This document shows, in pieces, positions 35,001-50,000 of a stretch of 64,000 nucleotides of DNA (its first letter is position 1; every line of letters starts with the position of its first letter). The DNA comes from Henricia sp. BOLD:AAB3569 (taxonomy: Eukaryota; Echinodermata; Asteroidea; Spinulosida; Echinasteridae). A program made the translations under genes and the position numbers. Under the pieces are notes generated by a model that worked only from the letters and a program-made list of their open reading frames with translations, made no database searches and had not been told where the DNA came from. The DNA is taken from contig JBBELK010000003.1 in the NCBI GenBank assembly GCA_037783545.1, positions 806,001 to 870,000 of the forward strand, given 5' to 3'.

Positions 35001-38000
35001 ACTCGAAGCCAGTTTGAGTTGACTTGGGACTCGAAGCCAGTTTGAGTTGACTTGGGACTCGAAGGCAGTTTGAGTTGACTTGGGACTCGAAGGCAGTTTG
35101 AGTTGACTTGGGACTCGAAGGCAGTTTGACTTGACTTGGGACTCGAAGCCAGTTTGAGTTGACTTGGGACTCGAAGGCAGTTTAAGTTGACTTGGGACTC
35201 GAAGGCAGTTTGAGTTGACTTGGGACTCGAAGGCAGTTTGAGTTGACTTGGGACTCGAGGGCAGTTTGATTTGACTTGGGACTCAAGGGCAGTTTGATTT
35301 GACTTGGGACTCGAGGGCAGTTTAACTTGACTTGGGACTCAAAAACAGTTTGACTTTTTTTTAGACTTTGATCGTTGAATTAAACCTAATTTATTTTTGT
35401 CCCTCAGTTGACCACTGCTTTTCCCAACCCTGCCAGAATAGTGGCACATGCCAACTACTGACCGATGCTATTGGCTACTTCTGTCACTGTGTGGATCCAT
35501 TTACTGGCAGGGATTGTCAATCAAGTGAGTTGAATATGTGACAGATATTACCATACCTCATACATGGACAAATGTTTGTGAATGAGTTTCCCTTTGCTAA
35601 AATTGCACAGTAGTATATGATTTTTAAAATGCGTTTTAAAATTTTTATTAGAAGGCATTCAAACTTGTCTCTTTTAACTGGGGAGGAGTGTTGGGGCGAT
35701 TTGGAATAAAAGGCTGTATTTCACTGATAGAAACGGAAAGTTATTATAAAAGTTGATAAATGAATAAATTTTGATCAACAAATTTGATAAATTGCAAATG
35801 AAACTTTTAAGAATTATTTTGCAGACTGTTATGAATGAAATGCTTTTTTTAGATAACGTTTGAATAACATTTCTGGGTTTTTTCCTTTTTTCTCTCTTAA
35901 ACAGTTGATTATTGTTTTGACCAGCCATGTCAAAATGGAGGGACATGCCAGCTAGCATCTGATGGTTACAGTTGCCAGTGTGCATCCGGATTTGTCGGCA
36001 ATGATTGCCAAATAAGTAAGGATAGTTATTTTTGTATAGATTGCTTTACGGCGACGTCATGTCTTCCACCATTTTGGGTGTCATGACCCACGTGGCCAGA
36101 GCACCCACCTCTGTTGCTTAAAGGCCCATTGTATCATTTACAATGACCCAATTTTGTTTTTCATGAGCCGACAAGAAAAACCTTACTCAAAGTGTTGATA
36201 GCAATGGTAACAAACACCACATAAATTTATTTCTGTCCAAAATGGTATTTCATGTTGAAAATTTACAACCGAAGGTGGTTTTCTAAAAAAAGTCTCGTGC
36301 TCGGAGCCTTTTCACCATTCACTTGTACACAAAATCCATATATAGATTTTCAAGGTTTTCTGAAGCACTGATGCATCTATGTAGCTAAAATTTCTTCAGG
36401 CTAGTTTACCAACATTCTTCCTTAGATATGTTACCATCTTATTCTGTAAAATGTTGTATCTTGCGAATGATACATGGGGACTTTAACCTTGCTTTAGGTT
36501 GTTGAGCCACGGCTGTTGAGCCAAGTAAGGCTGGATCCGAATTAGTGGCTATGGCTGTTGCTATGCTGTTGCTATGGGCGGATAATGACGGTCCTTAGAA
36601 ACAGCCACAGCCAAAGCCACTAATTCGAATCAAGCCTAAGATAAAAATGTCTTTCTTCGTGACATTTGTTTTTTACAAGCCGAGTACATGCTGAATAATT
36701 TGAATGTATTGTAACGCGTGCGTGTCTATTGGCGCGCGCGCATATACGCACGTGGCAGGTGACACCCAAACATTCCTGGATGTTGCACATGGTCGAAAGC
36801 AATCTAAACAGACAATAAATACGGTAATGCCCAACACACAAGGCATTTCATGAAACATGCGAAATAACTATCCATACTTTCAAGAAAATGTGCAAAGCTA
36901 TCTGCCTATTTAGTCTGGTTCCCTGGCTGTACTGCGTAGAGAACAATCCCATAACACCATGGCACCACGGTAGTTAGAGGCCTACAGGACACCCTTTTTT
37001 TTTTAAATGCCTGTGTGCACACATTTATATAAATTAATTTTCAATTATCTTTTCTTATAAAAAGATATCATCTCATGTGGAATAGTCCATTTGAATAAAG
37101 TTTGTTGGTCAAACAATTTATTTGTAAAATTTGGGGAAGTTGCAAATCCTGTAGACAGACTTTAATAAATTTGTTTTATCATCTGGGTCATTCCATGAAG
37201 TTAAGGAACACGGTTTCCGTGTTACATCCACAACCATTTTTACTTTTTTGTTTGCCCTTGATAACCCCATGAATCATTACTATTCAGAAATTCAAGCTGT
37301 TGGATGAGAGAAATTTAAAACATTCATTACTTGTAACAAAATCCTCATATAATTTTGTTCAAATGTAGGTGTGACATTTGGTGCTTTTTAGCAGATTTTC
37401 TTGAGTCACACAGAAATATAATCTAAAATCCTCCAAATTTTAATTTAAAAGGATTGTTTAGTTTGAGAACTGTGTGTTTATTTCAAATTCAACATGAACA
37501 AATTTGTAGTTGGAGTGAAAGCAGTTGAACTGTATTGGTTTCCAAGTTACATCCACAACCACCACTTTGTTAAATAATTCAAAATGGCAGCACTTTGTCA
37601 ACACTGAAGACTCCCAAATTACCCCCAAACAGTGTAAGCCACCACATCATGCAACATCGTTATATAAATGGTGATTCTTTGCTCTCTTATTGACCATTTT
37701 TGTGGAAATAAAGAAATGTCACACTTCATGGAATGACCCTTATCCCTTGATTTTTTTTTTCTCAGCTGATCATTGTGCCAGTAATCCCTGTACATCAGGT
37801 TCATGCAAACTCACAAACGACAGCTTCATCTGTGAGTGTAAGAGTGACTTCGTCGGCAGGAACTGTAGCGTTGGTAAGTTGAACAATTCAATTCAATTCG
37901 GTTTATTTCAATGTTTAATTGACATAATACAAAGATAATTTACTACAGCAACAATAAATTTGAGTAGGCAATGTCTCAATATTATCAAGAATGTGTACAG

Positions 38001-41000
38001 TATAAAGAATACAACATTAGGTACAGGGTGAAGCGTTAGCTTTTGTGCCCTAACCTGGGACAGACAAACATGAAAGACAAGACAAAAACACACAAACAGA
38101 TCTCATGAATAGATTTTATTTATTTATTTTTTTTTAAATTTATTCACCACATCCAACAGCGGAAGGACCGCCAATTACAGGAATTGGATTAATTAACATA
38201 GATATTCGAATAACTATCAGCTTCTTAGTTGAAATAGAAACGGCCAGAGACACCGGGGAATCCCTCCCCTTGCTCTTCACGAAAGAATGCTCTGGGATCT
38301 TTAAAGTGCGTTACCTAACACACTGGACCAACGGCTTTACATCCCTTCCGAAGGACTGAACAAGTGTGATTAAGTGCCTTGCTCAAGGGCACAAGTGTCA
38401 CGGCCAGGAATCGAACCCACATTCTAGTACTGGCACAGGAACTTGAGTTTGACGCAGTAGACCGCTCGGCCATAACACCCCACCAAGAACACAAACAGAT
38501 AGAGAAATAAGCTGTCTGCTTTTATGGGGGTATTTTCTTCCTGTACAAATTTCCCATGTTACCTGCATGTAACAGAGACGGACACTGGTGAGACCGGGGA
38601 TAGATTTCACAAAAGTTAAGACGAGTTCAATGCGTCCTAATTCCAATACCAACGTCCCAAGATAAGAAGAGTGACCCTTTCTAAGACGCGTCTTAGCGCT
38701 TCGTGAAATCGGCCCCTGGTCATGTATTTAAATCAAGTAACAGGTCTCGCCAGTTAGTACAAATTATCAACTAACCACTGAGACCTTGGATTTCACAAGA
38801 GACAATTTCACAAAAGACGACTTCAATGTGTCCTAATTCCCATACCAATGTCCCACAATAAGAACGCCCTTGGTTTGTGAAGTTTGTGCACAGACTTTTA
38901 GAAAGGTAGGAAAGAGTTAAAAAATTTATCTAAAAATAATTTTGTTAAATTACTCCTTAAGCATTTGTAAATGCAGATTTGATAGAAAAACCCAAAATTG
39001 AGTGAGAAAAATTTAAGATTTTGTGAGGAAACACTTAGAAATTGTTCAGCCTGTCTCGTATGTTTTGCACACAAGGTCTGAATTCATGATCAACATGATC
39101 AACAAGTCCCTCACAAGTCCAGTAACAAGAAGCAAAAGATTTTCACGCACAACAACAGAATGCCTTTGTTGGAGTTCAGTTCATTTAAATACCTTGTGAT
39201 TTGAATTAAGACCCAGGGACTTGTGGTGGACTTGTGATGGCTTGTGAGGACTTGTGATGGACTCGACTACATCCCTGCATGTTATCTTGCAAATCTTTCA
39301 CTATAGAAAAAAGAGACATTATTATTAGTTATGGTTATTTGCATATTTGCCATGTAATAGTATTTCCCTTTTATTTTGTATAAATTTATTATTACTCTTG
39401 TGGCTTGCAGTAAACCATTGCAACAGCTCTCCCTGTATGAACAATGGTGGATGCCAACTGCTGGAGAGTGGGTACATCTGCACATGCCCAGATGGGTTTG
39501 TTGGAACGCACTGCGAACTAGGTAATGAATGTTCATTATTCAAATTAGCGCACTGCAAACTAGGTCACAGAAATATTGTACATATAGGCAGAAACATCTG
39601 CACGTGCGCTTTATGAAGTGTCAAAAATCCTACTTTTGATCCTTTTTTGATCCTTTTTTGATCCTTTTTTTGATCCTCTCTTGATCCTACTTTTGATCCT
39701 CTCTTGATCCTACTTTTGATCCTACTTTTGATCCTACTTTTGATCCTCTCTTGATCCTACTTTTGATCCTCTCTTGATCCTACTTTTGATCCTCTCTTGA
39801 TCCTACTTTTGATCCTCTCTTGATCCTACTTTTGATCCTACCTTTGATCCTACTTTTGATCCCTCTTTTGATCCTAAGTAACTTTGTCATTTCCCAACAG
39901 ATTTAAACCAAAATTTGAGATCATGTAAACAAGGTCTGACAAATTTTACTAAGTAACTTACAGCTTTACAAAAGCCAATTCAAAAAAACCCAGAATCTGC
40001 CATTTTTAACTTGGTATATTCCAATGTCGATACATCACCCGAGATGGTGGCGGAAAGCATGTGCTGCGGCCGAAAGCTTCTGACGGACTGCAAGATCACC
40101 CCTAATGTCATTCCACACATCCGTGATCGTTTCACGCAACTCATCAGGAGGTGCAAAGCGACCACTGACATAGACAATTTCCTTGACATTGGCCAGTACA
40201 GTGAACTGCTGTTCACTGTATTGTTTCGAGCACTCGGGGTGATCAAGCAAGTGTTGTCTTATAGCAAATGTGCATTTGGGCTGTGTGCATGGCAGCTTTG
40301 CGAGCATTCTTGCAGACACGCGACGGCCGTTTGCGGGAAGCAGGCAAGTTGCTGCGGATGGAGGATGGAACATGTTGTTTAATGCGATCCGCCAGTCTTT
40401 AATTGAGACGTACGCCCTACGTACCGAGCTTCACATCGGCACCGAAACTCATAAATAACATTGTTAAGTTGTGTAGTAGGTAGTACGTCTTTAAGGACTG
40501 CCGGAAGTAACTTGCGTGCAGTGAATATTACACGCGGCTGAACGCAGCTAGTTTTGAACTAAAAAAATACTGTACTCTTTTTCCCCTCTCCAGTGAACTA
40601 CTGTGTAAGTGACCCATGTCAGAATGCGGCTATCTGCCAACTAGACGTAGCTGGGTGGACATGTCAGTGTGCTCCGGGCTACATTGGTATAAGCTGTGAA
40701 ATACGTAAGTACATTTCAGTGCTAAATGGATGTGCTCGGGTAGGACTTGAACCTATGACCTCCTGCATACTAGACAGACGTCTTAACCACTCGACCCCTG
40801 AGCATGCTGATGGTGAATGGTGTATTCGATGGTTCTACAGCGGCAAGCTGTAGGTTGGCGTAGCGGTTCTTTCCTCGCCTTCCATCAATGTGGCCCTGGT
40901 TCGATTCCCGTCCGGGTCGGTAGGGAGCGCGCATGGTCTAGTGGGTATGAAGCGGGACTCCAAATCAGAGGTTGCGGTTTCAAGCCCCACTTCGACCAAT

Positions 41001-44000
41001 GTGTCTGTGTCCCTGGGCAAGGCACTTAATCCCAGTTGCCTCGTCAACCCAAGCGATATTTGGGAAGCTGTTAAGGGGAATGCCACAATCTAACTGCTGA
41101 TAGGGTTGAGCGCCTGGCCAGCAGCCACCTAGTTAAAAGCGAAATGGTTCTGGTGATTCCCTGATGGCAGCGGTAATAATGGCAACAGCGCCAGGAGCAC
41201 CCCGCAGGGTGGACATGTGCGCTATAGAAGAATCCACTATTATTATTATTAAATATTATGTAGATTGGGTTCTCTGTCCCTGCCTGATTCCGTGGGTTTC
41301 CCCACAAGGTGTGTAGGGTTTCCTCCCATCTCTAAAACTGACAATTTCTTCCTATCCTCTCGCACTTCTTGGCGAGCTGAAGAGAACCTCCTAGGTGGCT
41401 ACAGGGCAACGACTTGAGTCGGCTAATCTCAGCAACCAGATCCCTTCAGGGGATCATACGAAAGAAGAAAAAGAAGCGGCAAGCAATTTTTGTTTTCTGC
41501 AGCACACATCATCATGTTTTAGGGGACATTGCTTCCGATTGGTCTAATAACCCCATGCATATGTTGCATACTTACACGCTTTGCCGATAACTTTACCTTA
41601 ACATAACCCCACACTCTTTCCTCAAATAATGAAAAACAAAACATGACTCAAAGCAGAATCGACGTCCACAATCTCTACGCTACCACTTGGATCCATGCGT
41701 TTATGTTTTGCTATTCATATTTTTGCAGAGGACTTTTGCTACAACCAACCTTGCATGAATGGCGGTACATGTCGCCTGCAGCCTAGCGGTTTTAGCTGTA
41801 CATGCCCCTGGCCATGGATTGGTGACCAGTGTCAAACACGTGAGTCTAATTCTCATTTCAGCAATGCGCGCGCGCCAATTTCGTGCCACGAAATACGCAG
41901 CTCCATAGCAAAGGCATGGAGCTGCGTATTTCGTGGCACGAATTTAGCACGCACGCAATTGGCACGCACGCATTGCTGACGAGCCTCTGCCTTTAAATGA
42001 ATTTGTCCAGGTCACATTTTTGATCCCCCATTTTCCCCCATGGGTGTTGAGATTTCGATACCATATCATTTTGTCATATTTTTCTCATTACCATTCTGAA
42101 ATTTCATGTTCTCAATCCGTATAAGGATATCGCCGAAAAAAAACACCGATGTTTTGTAAACTAATTTATCCATTCCACAAAGCACTGCAGTGATTACACC
42201 AACCTTTTTGCTTCCACATCCAAATTGGAGATTGGAAATTTCCTGTTTTCTTCCCATGGATAGTATTTTGGGGAGGTATTTTATATGATTGTTAGGTTAG
42301 AGCGAAATTCATTTTCTAGAAAAAATTTTTTACATTTCAAAAATTTACTTAACTTGTGATATCATTGTTGCAGCCATTCCCTGTGACAGTAACCCATGCC
42401 AGAACAATGGAACATGTGGAACAGTTGGTGGGGACTTCCAATGTAGTTGCACGCCCGGCTGGACTGGCGACCAGTGTAGCATAAGTGAGTATACACATTT
42501 TATTGTGCGTTTTATTTAAAGGAACACACCGGCTTCGTTGGGCTATTTTGGGCTCGAAATAGACCCATACATGATTCTGAAGGTCTTTTCAAAACAAATT
42601 ACAGATATCCTGAAAAAAAACCACAATTTTTTTTGGCATTTTTCACGTGATTTTTTCGAACCAGATTTCTGGTTCGTATAAATTACATGGTCTTGTGAGT
42701 TTTTTTCTCCAGCCGTATAAATTTTGTTACTGCACAAAATTCAGCTCCGATTACTTTAAAATATTCTAGAGTATTTGATAAAACACACTATGGATTCAAG
42801 TACTATTAATACTAGGTTATAAAGGAAAATTATAAAAAATATGGAAAATCGAATGTAAGATTTTTAATTAGAAAGTCCGAGTAGGAGCGAGTTCCACGGG
42901 ACTCGTAGCAGGGCTATTGAGACGTTTAGCTCTGTAGCAAAATCCCTTACAATGCGCTGCCCTGGTTTCTGGGTCGTGGGACGTAATACGATATACACTA
43001 CATGCAACTAACCAACCAACCAACAGCGCATGTACAATGCATAGGGCCTACATGTCAACAAACAGTACCACTGCGGAAACCACTGCGAAAGGAGCGTATT
43101 TTTAACATTGCTATCAGCCCATGCATTTTGGACCGCGTAGATGCGAACCAAAAATAAGTAAATCGTTTGCAAACGATCTAAATAATTTCATCTTTACGGC
43201 CTATTTTCTGGTAAAATTATATCATTTTGAGCGAAAACCCTTCATTGGATAGTTGCTATTAATTAAATCTTTACTTTCAGAACTTTTCCCCTGTAAACTC
43301 GTCGATTACTTTTTGGGGTCATTGCAAATGATCCACTGGGCCTTTAAACATGGCATTATAAAATTCAGATTTTTCTTTTTGGGGGGGATTAGCTTGGTTC
43401 TTTGTAAACTGAAATGATTGAAACACATTGCTTTGGACATTAAAACTCGCAATTCATGAACAATTTGATATCTTCTTAACATAAAAGGTTTGGCAAAAAA
43501 GTGTTTAACGTGTAACATTTCACGTGTTTCCTTGTTACACGTGAAACCTTTGTGCTAAACTATTGAGTGTTTTGGCCATACCAACTGCCACAACTTCTCA
43601 ATTTTCATGTGTAATGTAAGCCTGTACCTAGTTTTAAATCACTTGAATGTTTAAACATAACAATTGAAGCAAACAATAAAAATCTGATTATTTTGAATTT
43701 GGACGGACCACTTTGGTTTCCCCCTAATATTTCAGTTGTGAAACTTTAAAAACCACATTAACAACATTTGTGGAGCTACATTTCTAGTTATATTGTATTT
43801 TCGTGGAGCCTTTTAAACATGCAGCGCAAACAAATTTTGTAAAAATTCCAGTTTTTAATCGGCGATCTCATTGTAATATGTTTGTTTGTTTTTTCAGGTT
43901 TTAACAATCCCTGTGCTAGTAATCCATGTCTCAACGAAGCCAACTGTGTTTTAGAGAATGCTAATACGACATTTGTTTGTCAGTGCACTGCTGGATGGAC

Positions 44001-47000
44001 GGGCCAGTTTTGCGAAAATATTGGTGAGTTTGTCAACTTTTAAGAGAGCAAAATCCATCCATTCAGCGACACAATGTTTTTGTTTTCTCCACGAAATCAA
44101 CAATTTGTTGCATTTTTCCACACTGGAAAAATTAATTCAATTCATTAATATACAAATAATGAATGTTTATGAGTTCAATGGTACGAATATTTTCATGAGT
44201 TGAAAGATGGAATGTTCCATTCAACGAGGCGGAGCCGAGTTGAATGGAATAATTCTATCTTTCCATATTTTCCTAAAATGTAACACAAGTGTCCGTCCCG
44301 GTTATGAGCGTATATTGGAAAGGCATGTTGTCACACTATTTGTAACCCTTTTTAGGCCCAAGTTATCTCTTCAGAAGAACTGAAACTTATTTCTTTTATT
44401 TTGAGACCAGACATAGGTATTTTCTGGAAAATATGGTCTGTGTTGCCAAAATGCCTCCTTTACAGTGGAAAGACTATTAATAGCTCTCCATATAGTGTCC
44501 AACTGCAGGAAATAGGAGTTAAATTCTTCTATTAATTTTTTTTTTTAATTTTTTTTTCAGTGTCCTATGAGCCTTGTTTGAGTAATCCGTGCATGAATGG
44601 CGGTACGTGCAATCCTTTCAACTCCTACTACACATGTACCTGTGCGCAACTGTACTCTGGCACCAACTGCGAAATAGGTGAGGATTGGTTGTCGCAGTCA
44701 TCGGATGTAAGGGGCGCTATCTAAGCTAAAAAATCTACCCTACAACATTAATACAACATTAAAGGGAACCATTACCAGGAGTATCCTGCAGGATTCTCCC
44801 CTGTACACATCTGCCATAGCGATGTGTACGGACTGTGCGTTTTGTGGTGTCGAACAGCGAATCGAACAGCACGTATCCACGATGCACGCAATGCGCTCTT
44901 TGCTTACACGAATTCACATTGTGGCTTTTCGCGTCTAAATGCGAAGCGCGTCACTTTGAGAAAAAATGATGTGGAGGGAATTTTGAGTGTAACGATACAC
45001 TGAAAATAACTGAATTATAAAAGCACTTTCTGTCTTTGCTAATTCTGCGTTGAGCATGGAAGGAATTTGGGTTGAAATAATTCAGTGATTTTCAGTGCAT
45101 CGTTTAACTCAAAATTCCCTCCACATCATTTTTTTCTCAAAGTGACGCACATCGCAATTCAGCGGCATCCGTCGGTCATGAGTGGCAGAAAAGGCTGTGT
45201 GAATTCACTCTTAAAACAAACGCGCAAATTGTTCGAAGTGATGACACAATGAGCATCATTACGTAACGTATGTAGTTCATGCATTGATCACAGCCCAGCT
45301 ATGGCGGACAACCAGGGAAGGAGTCCTTAGTTACCAGAATAGTCTATGCAAGAAACCACACATCAACATCAACACTACTACCGCTGGGCGACTAGTTGCA
45401 GCAATTAGTCGCGAGTAATCGATTAATCGCGAGTAGTTGGCAAAGTATCAAAAGGGAGGAAAAAACATTCTGTTTCAAACAATGCATAGATGGTGAACTT
45501 CAGCAAGGATTATTTCATATTTCTCTCTCTCTCTCTCAAAACAGTTTACCTTTGAGTAATGAAAATCAAACGGTCTTGCTCTGCGATTAGACGGCATAAG
45601 TTTGCCATAATTCTCCTTCAACCCGTGCATGTAGCTACTGTCACATATGCAACGTAGCATGTATTAATCGCGAGTAATCGCGAATTTACGAGTAGCGCAA
45701 TAAAACAGTTCATCATCACCGGGCGTACACGCGCGGCAGATGACACGTGGAGATCTGCAGTCGTTGTACAAGATCGTTGTGGTTCAAAACATACTTCTTG
45801 GACCTTCGGCTAGCACAAACGACACAATAAATTGAAATTGTTGGCATACACAACGAATAAGTCACCTGCACACAGGTCGCCTTTTAAGTTTGCTGGGAAA
45901 CAGGCCTGATAGCATATAATCGCGATTAATTGCGAGTATGTAACGGTACTCGCGGCGCCACGATTAATCGAGTAGTTTAAAAATGATAGTTACGAGTACT
46001 GTTTACTACTCGCGATTAAAAGATTAATCGAGCTATTCGTCCAGCGGTAAACACTACCATTAAAATTGTCATATTTTTTGTCCTTCATTTTTGTCCCCAT
46101 CAGTATACTATTTTTTAAACTGAAATGTTCACAACTAAAGAAATGTAACCTTTTGCTAATGTGGACATGTTCCTTTGGTCTATTTTGCCAGCGAGCCCCT
46201 GTATTAGTTCGCCATGCCAGAATGGCGCAACCTGCACACAGACTTCATCTAGGAGATACGAGTGTCGGTGCCCTGCGCTGTACAGTGGGACCAACTGCCA
46301 ATATTGTAAGTTTTAAAAGTCCATGTTTACATGAATGCCAGTATTCCAACGTAGGCCAGTATTTTGGCTTTTTCTTTTTGGCAATTTAATTTTGCAAATG
46401 TAATGTTATTCTTTGGTGGAACAGTTAAAAATTGGTCTTTTCGTGTTCCGTGTTTTGTGTGTGATCAAACTGGGTGTAATTAGGGACTGCGCTTGAACCA
46501 GTGTCAAGGAAGCGCGCGTGACCTGTGCGGAACCAGACATCACACTCTGCCACCAAATACAACCTTTTTTTTCTTCCAGCTAACCCCTGCTTGAGTTTTC
46601 CATGTCTGAACAGAGGTGCGTGCATTAATCGTGTGTCTGGGTATTTCTGCAACTGTCCAGTGAACTACGCTGGATCCAACTGTGAAATATTCAGTAAGTA
46701 CAATCGAAAACCCCATTAATTATATCATTTTTGCAGATGACACTTTTATGAAATCTGTTTGAAATGAATGGTAAAAAAAATGTCTGTATGATTGGGGCTT
46801 TTGCCGTTACACTTATGAAGTCTGAGAACAATACAGTTCTCAAGTGAAAATAGTTTCAGAGTACGGAAGACAGGGGTGAGATTTTTCCGGAATTTTACTA
46901 ATTTGTAGCAAAATTTTATTTTGTTGTTGTGTGCTCCAAGGCCGCGATCCATATTGTATTTTCTATTTATTTATTTTTCCATACTTTTTTAACGAGCGCC

Positions 47001-50000
47001 CTTAATTGATTCAGTAATTTTGCGAAGTCACGCAAGTGCCATGACATACAGGGCTTTACCATTTATGTACTTGTACAAGTCTAATCCATAAGCAAGCGCC
47101 ATCTTTGCCTGCATCGCAACGGCCGAGCGTGTGGTGTGTGTGATGCGTGCAGTGCTGTGCGGGCTACGACTGGCGCGATGCGGTACGGTCTATATACTGC
47201 GCAGTGTGCGCGGCTGGTGCGATGCGGCAAATAGCGAACTGATTTTACCCTCCGCCTTTGTTTCAATGTCTTCAACGGTACAACGGTAGTTGTTGCCTGG
47301 ATTCTTTTTATTATTATCCACATTTGTAGGCCTATAAACAAGGTAAATATTTCAAACAAAACTGGTTCTTGTGATGCTTAATTAAAATGTTTTTGACATT
47401 GCATTTTGCACGATGTCGATGGTACGGTGGTGTTTAAAACGATCCTCCGAAAAGTTGAAGTTAGCGTGGTCTGTACGTCTCAAAACTTTGGAAACACCTT
47501 TAGGTTTTTTGAGAAGGAAGTATTATTCATAATAAACCAAGCTATTAAAGCAAACGGAGGTGTAAGGGGTATCTGGAGAGAAAGCAGTCATCTGGAGAGA
47601 AAGCAGTCATCTGGAGAGAAAGCAGTCATCTGGAGAGAAAGCAGTCATCTGGAGTGCTGTCCATCATGGAATGGCCTGCCCATCATGGAATGGCCTGCCC
47701 AGTCACCTGATCTCAATCCCATTGAGCTGCTCTGGGAGGAGTTGGATCCTAAGGTCAGAAAGAAATGCCCAACCAGCCAAAAAAATCTCTGGAGAGAGTT
47801 AAAAGAGGCGTATTTCCATTGAATGATTGGAGAAACTGACAATCAGGATGCAGAGATTGTGTGTAGCTGTCATAGCTGCTAAGGGGGGATTCTTTGATGA
47901 ACATCAAGTTTAGCTGTTTCTTTTTGCATGCTCTCCAATTTGTTGATAAAGCCCACTGCTGAGGCCGAAGATGGCACTAAAATTAACATGTATATATTGC
48001 TTTTTGTTAGAATGCACCTACATTTGCTTTCGCAAAATTAACATTCACAAAATTATACATTTTCTTTCCAAAGTTCTGATGGGTAGTGCATCTCACCAAG
48101 TCGACTTATTGAATGCAGGAAGTCTACTTGGCAACATAAATTGTCGCCAAGTCGACTTATTAAATCAAAAAAGTCGATTTGGCACCACAAATGTGACCGA
48201 CTCTGGCAAAACCTGACGCTTCTCGGCATTTCCCATTACGTGATATGGGCCCACAACCTTAACAAATGGCCTCTGGGACCAACTTGAAAATTTGGCAGAA
48301 TCAACATCGGGATACATTCAAGATTTGTCATATTATTGACAAAAAATTTAATAATCAACTAGTTTGTCAAACTTTAAAGACCAATAGCTCCATTTCACTT
48401 TTTCTGATCTGTCATACTTTAATTGGTCATAACTTCGCCAAAAATTATAAGAATTTCCTCAAACATGTTTTAAAAGATACCCTTTTGTATGCACACTAAG
48501 ATGATACCAAAACTTAAATTTTGAATTTTCATCACAAGTGTTGGGTTTTGCTGGAGCCGGTCACAAATTATCTTGCCAAGTCAACTTAATCGACGTGGGA
48601 TGGCACTCACAGAGCGCCGTGTTTGTCAAAGTAAACTGTAAAAAATAACCTTTTTCTTATCTTTTAGTGGCACTCCCTTGTCTTAGCACACCGTGTATGA
48701 ACAGAGCTGTTTATTGCCTCAATACTGATGATGGTTATGAGTGTTCATGTGCTGTGGGATACCAGGGACTCGACTGTGAAATAAGTAAGATTATTCGCTA
48801 TTTTACTCTCTGCTTATTATATGTGACAAATTATTCTGGACAAAATGGCAGCGCCCATGCTATACTGTGTCGTTGCATTTGCCATTTTCTTTGTGAAGCT
48901 CGTAACCGATTTTCAGCGGGTCAAATTCCTTGTTCTTTGTATAAAAAGAATATACGAGTAACACTTGTTCAGCACAATGTCTTTTGTTTCTTTGGTGTAA
49001 TTCCCCTTACTTTACGCATTTACGACACATTGCAAGTATTTGTGTTAATATCATGACTGTGATGATTTTTACAGAGATCAATCCCTGCCTGAGTTACCCT
49101 TGTCTCAATGGAGGATCATGTTTTCAGTCATCTTCGTCCTATGCCTATGCCTGCGTATGTAATGCTGGTTTCGCCGGAACCCGTTGTGAATTAGGTGAGT
49201 ATGGGGAAAATAGTAAAAGCTGCCAAAAGCGATTCAGACCTGTAGGAGAGCTTAAAATTAAACTGTCCTGCTGTGAAAATAAATCTGGCCATTCATTTTT
49301 TTGTTATTTTTTTTTTTTTTTTAGGGACAGTTGACAAAAATATATTTGTCTCCAGTTTATTTTATTGAAGAGCTTGTCCAGATTTTTCAAGATTTTTGAT
49401 TTCTGCCTAACAATCATATAAAATACTAGACTGGTCCCGCCATACAAGGACAGGCACACACCGAGCAATAACCACGGGTGATTGACCGTTGTATAACCAC
49501 GCGTGATTGAGTTTGCTCAACGGCGAGTAATCGTTAATTTTGTCGCTGGGTTTTGCATATCCTATTCAATCTTTGACATCCTTATAATTCTTGGCAGTAA
49601 TTTTGGCAGTGGTGTACTCGTCAACGCCCAGGTTTGTCCTGATACATTATTTTTTACTTGAAATGGCGCTGTTTGCCGTATTTTTAAGCCGCCAAACATC
49701 AGTATCACCAGGTGTGTGGCCGTTGTTCAAAAGAGGTTTTTCATCCCATCAAAAAACTTGACAAAACATGACAGAAACCCCATTGAATGATATGAATGAC
49801 ATGGTTGGATAGAGCTACATGTATTTGTCAACCTTGATTCCCACCGAAACCAGTATGCTTATTTGGTCCTGACAGCAATTTTACAGGCATATCTTCTGCT
49901 GTCGATGGAAAAATACCGCTGCTGCCGCCGCTGTTATTTTCCAGACATTGATCGCGTTGCGCGCGCGCGCGATGCCAAATCGAACGAAGGCGCGCAACAC

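Noticed and set aside
40732..40804. Functional tRNA-Thr gene
   Set aside because: Mismatches in acceptor and T stems and related degenerate copies in the window point to a SINE head.
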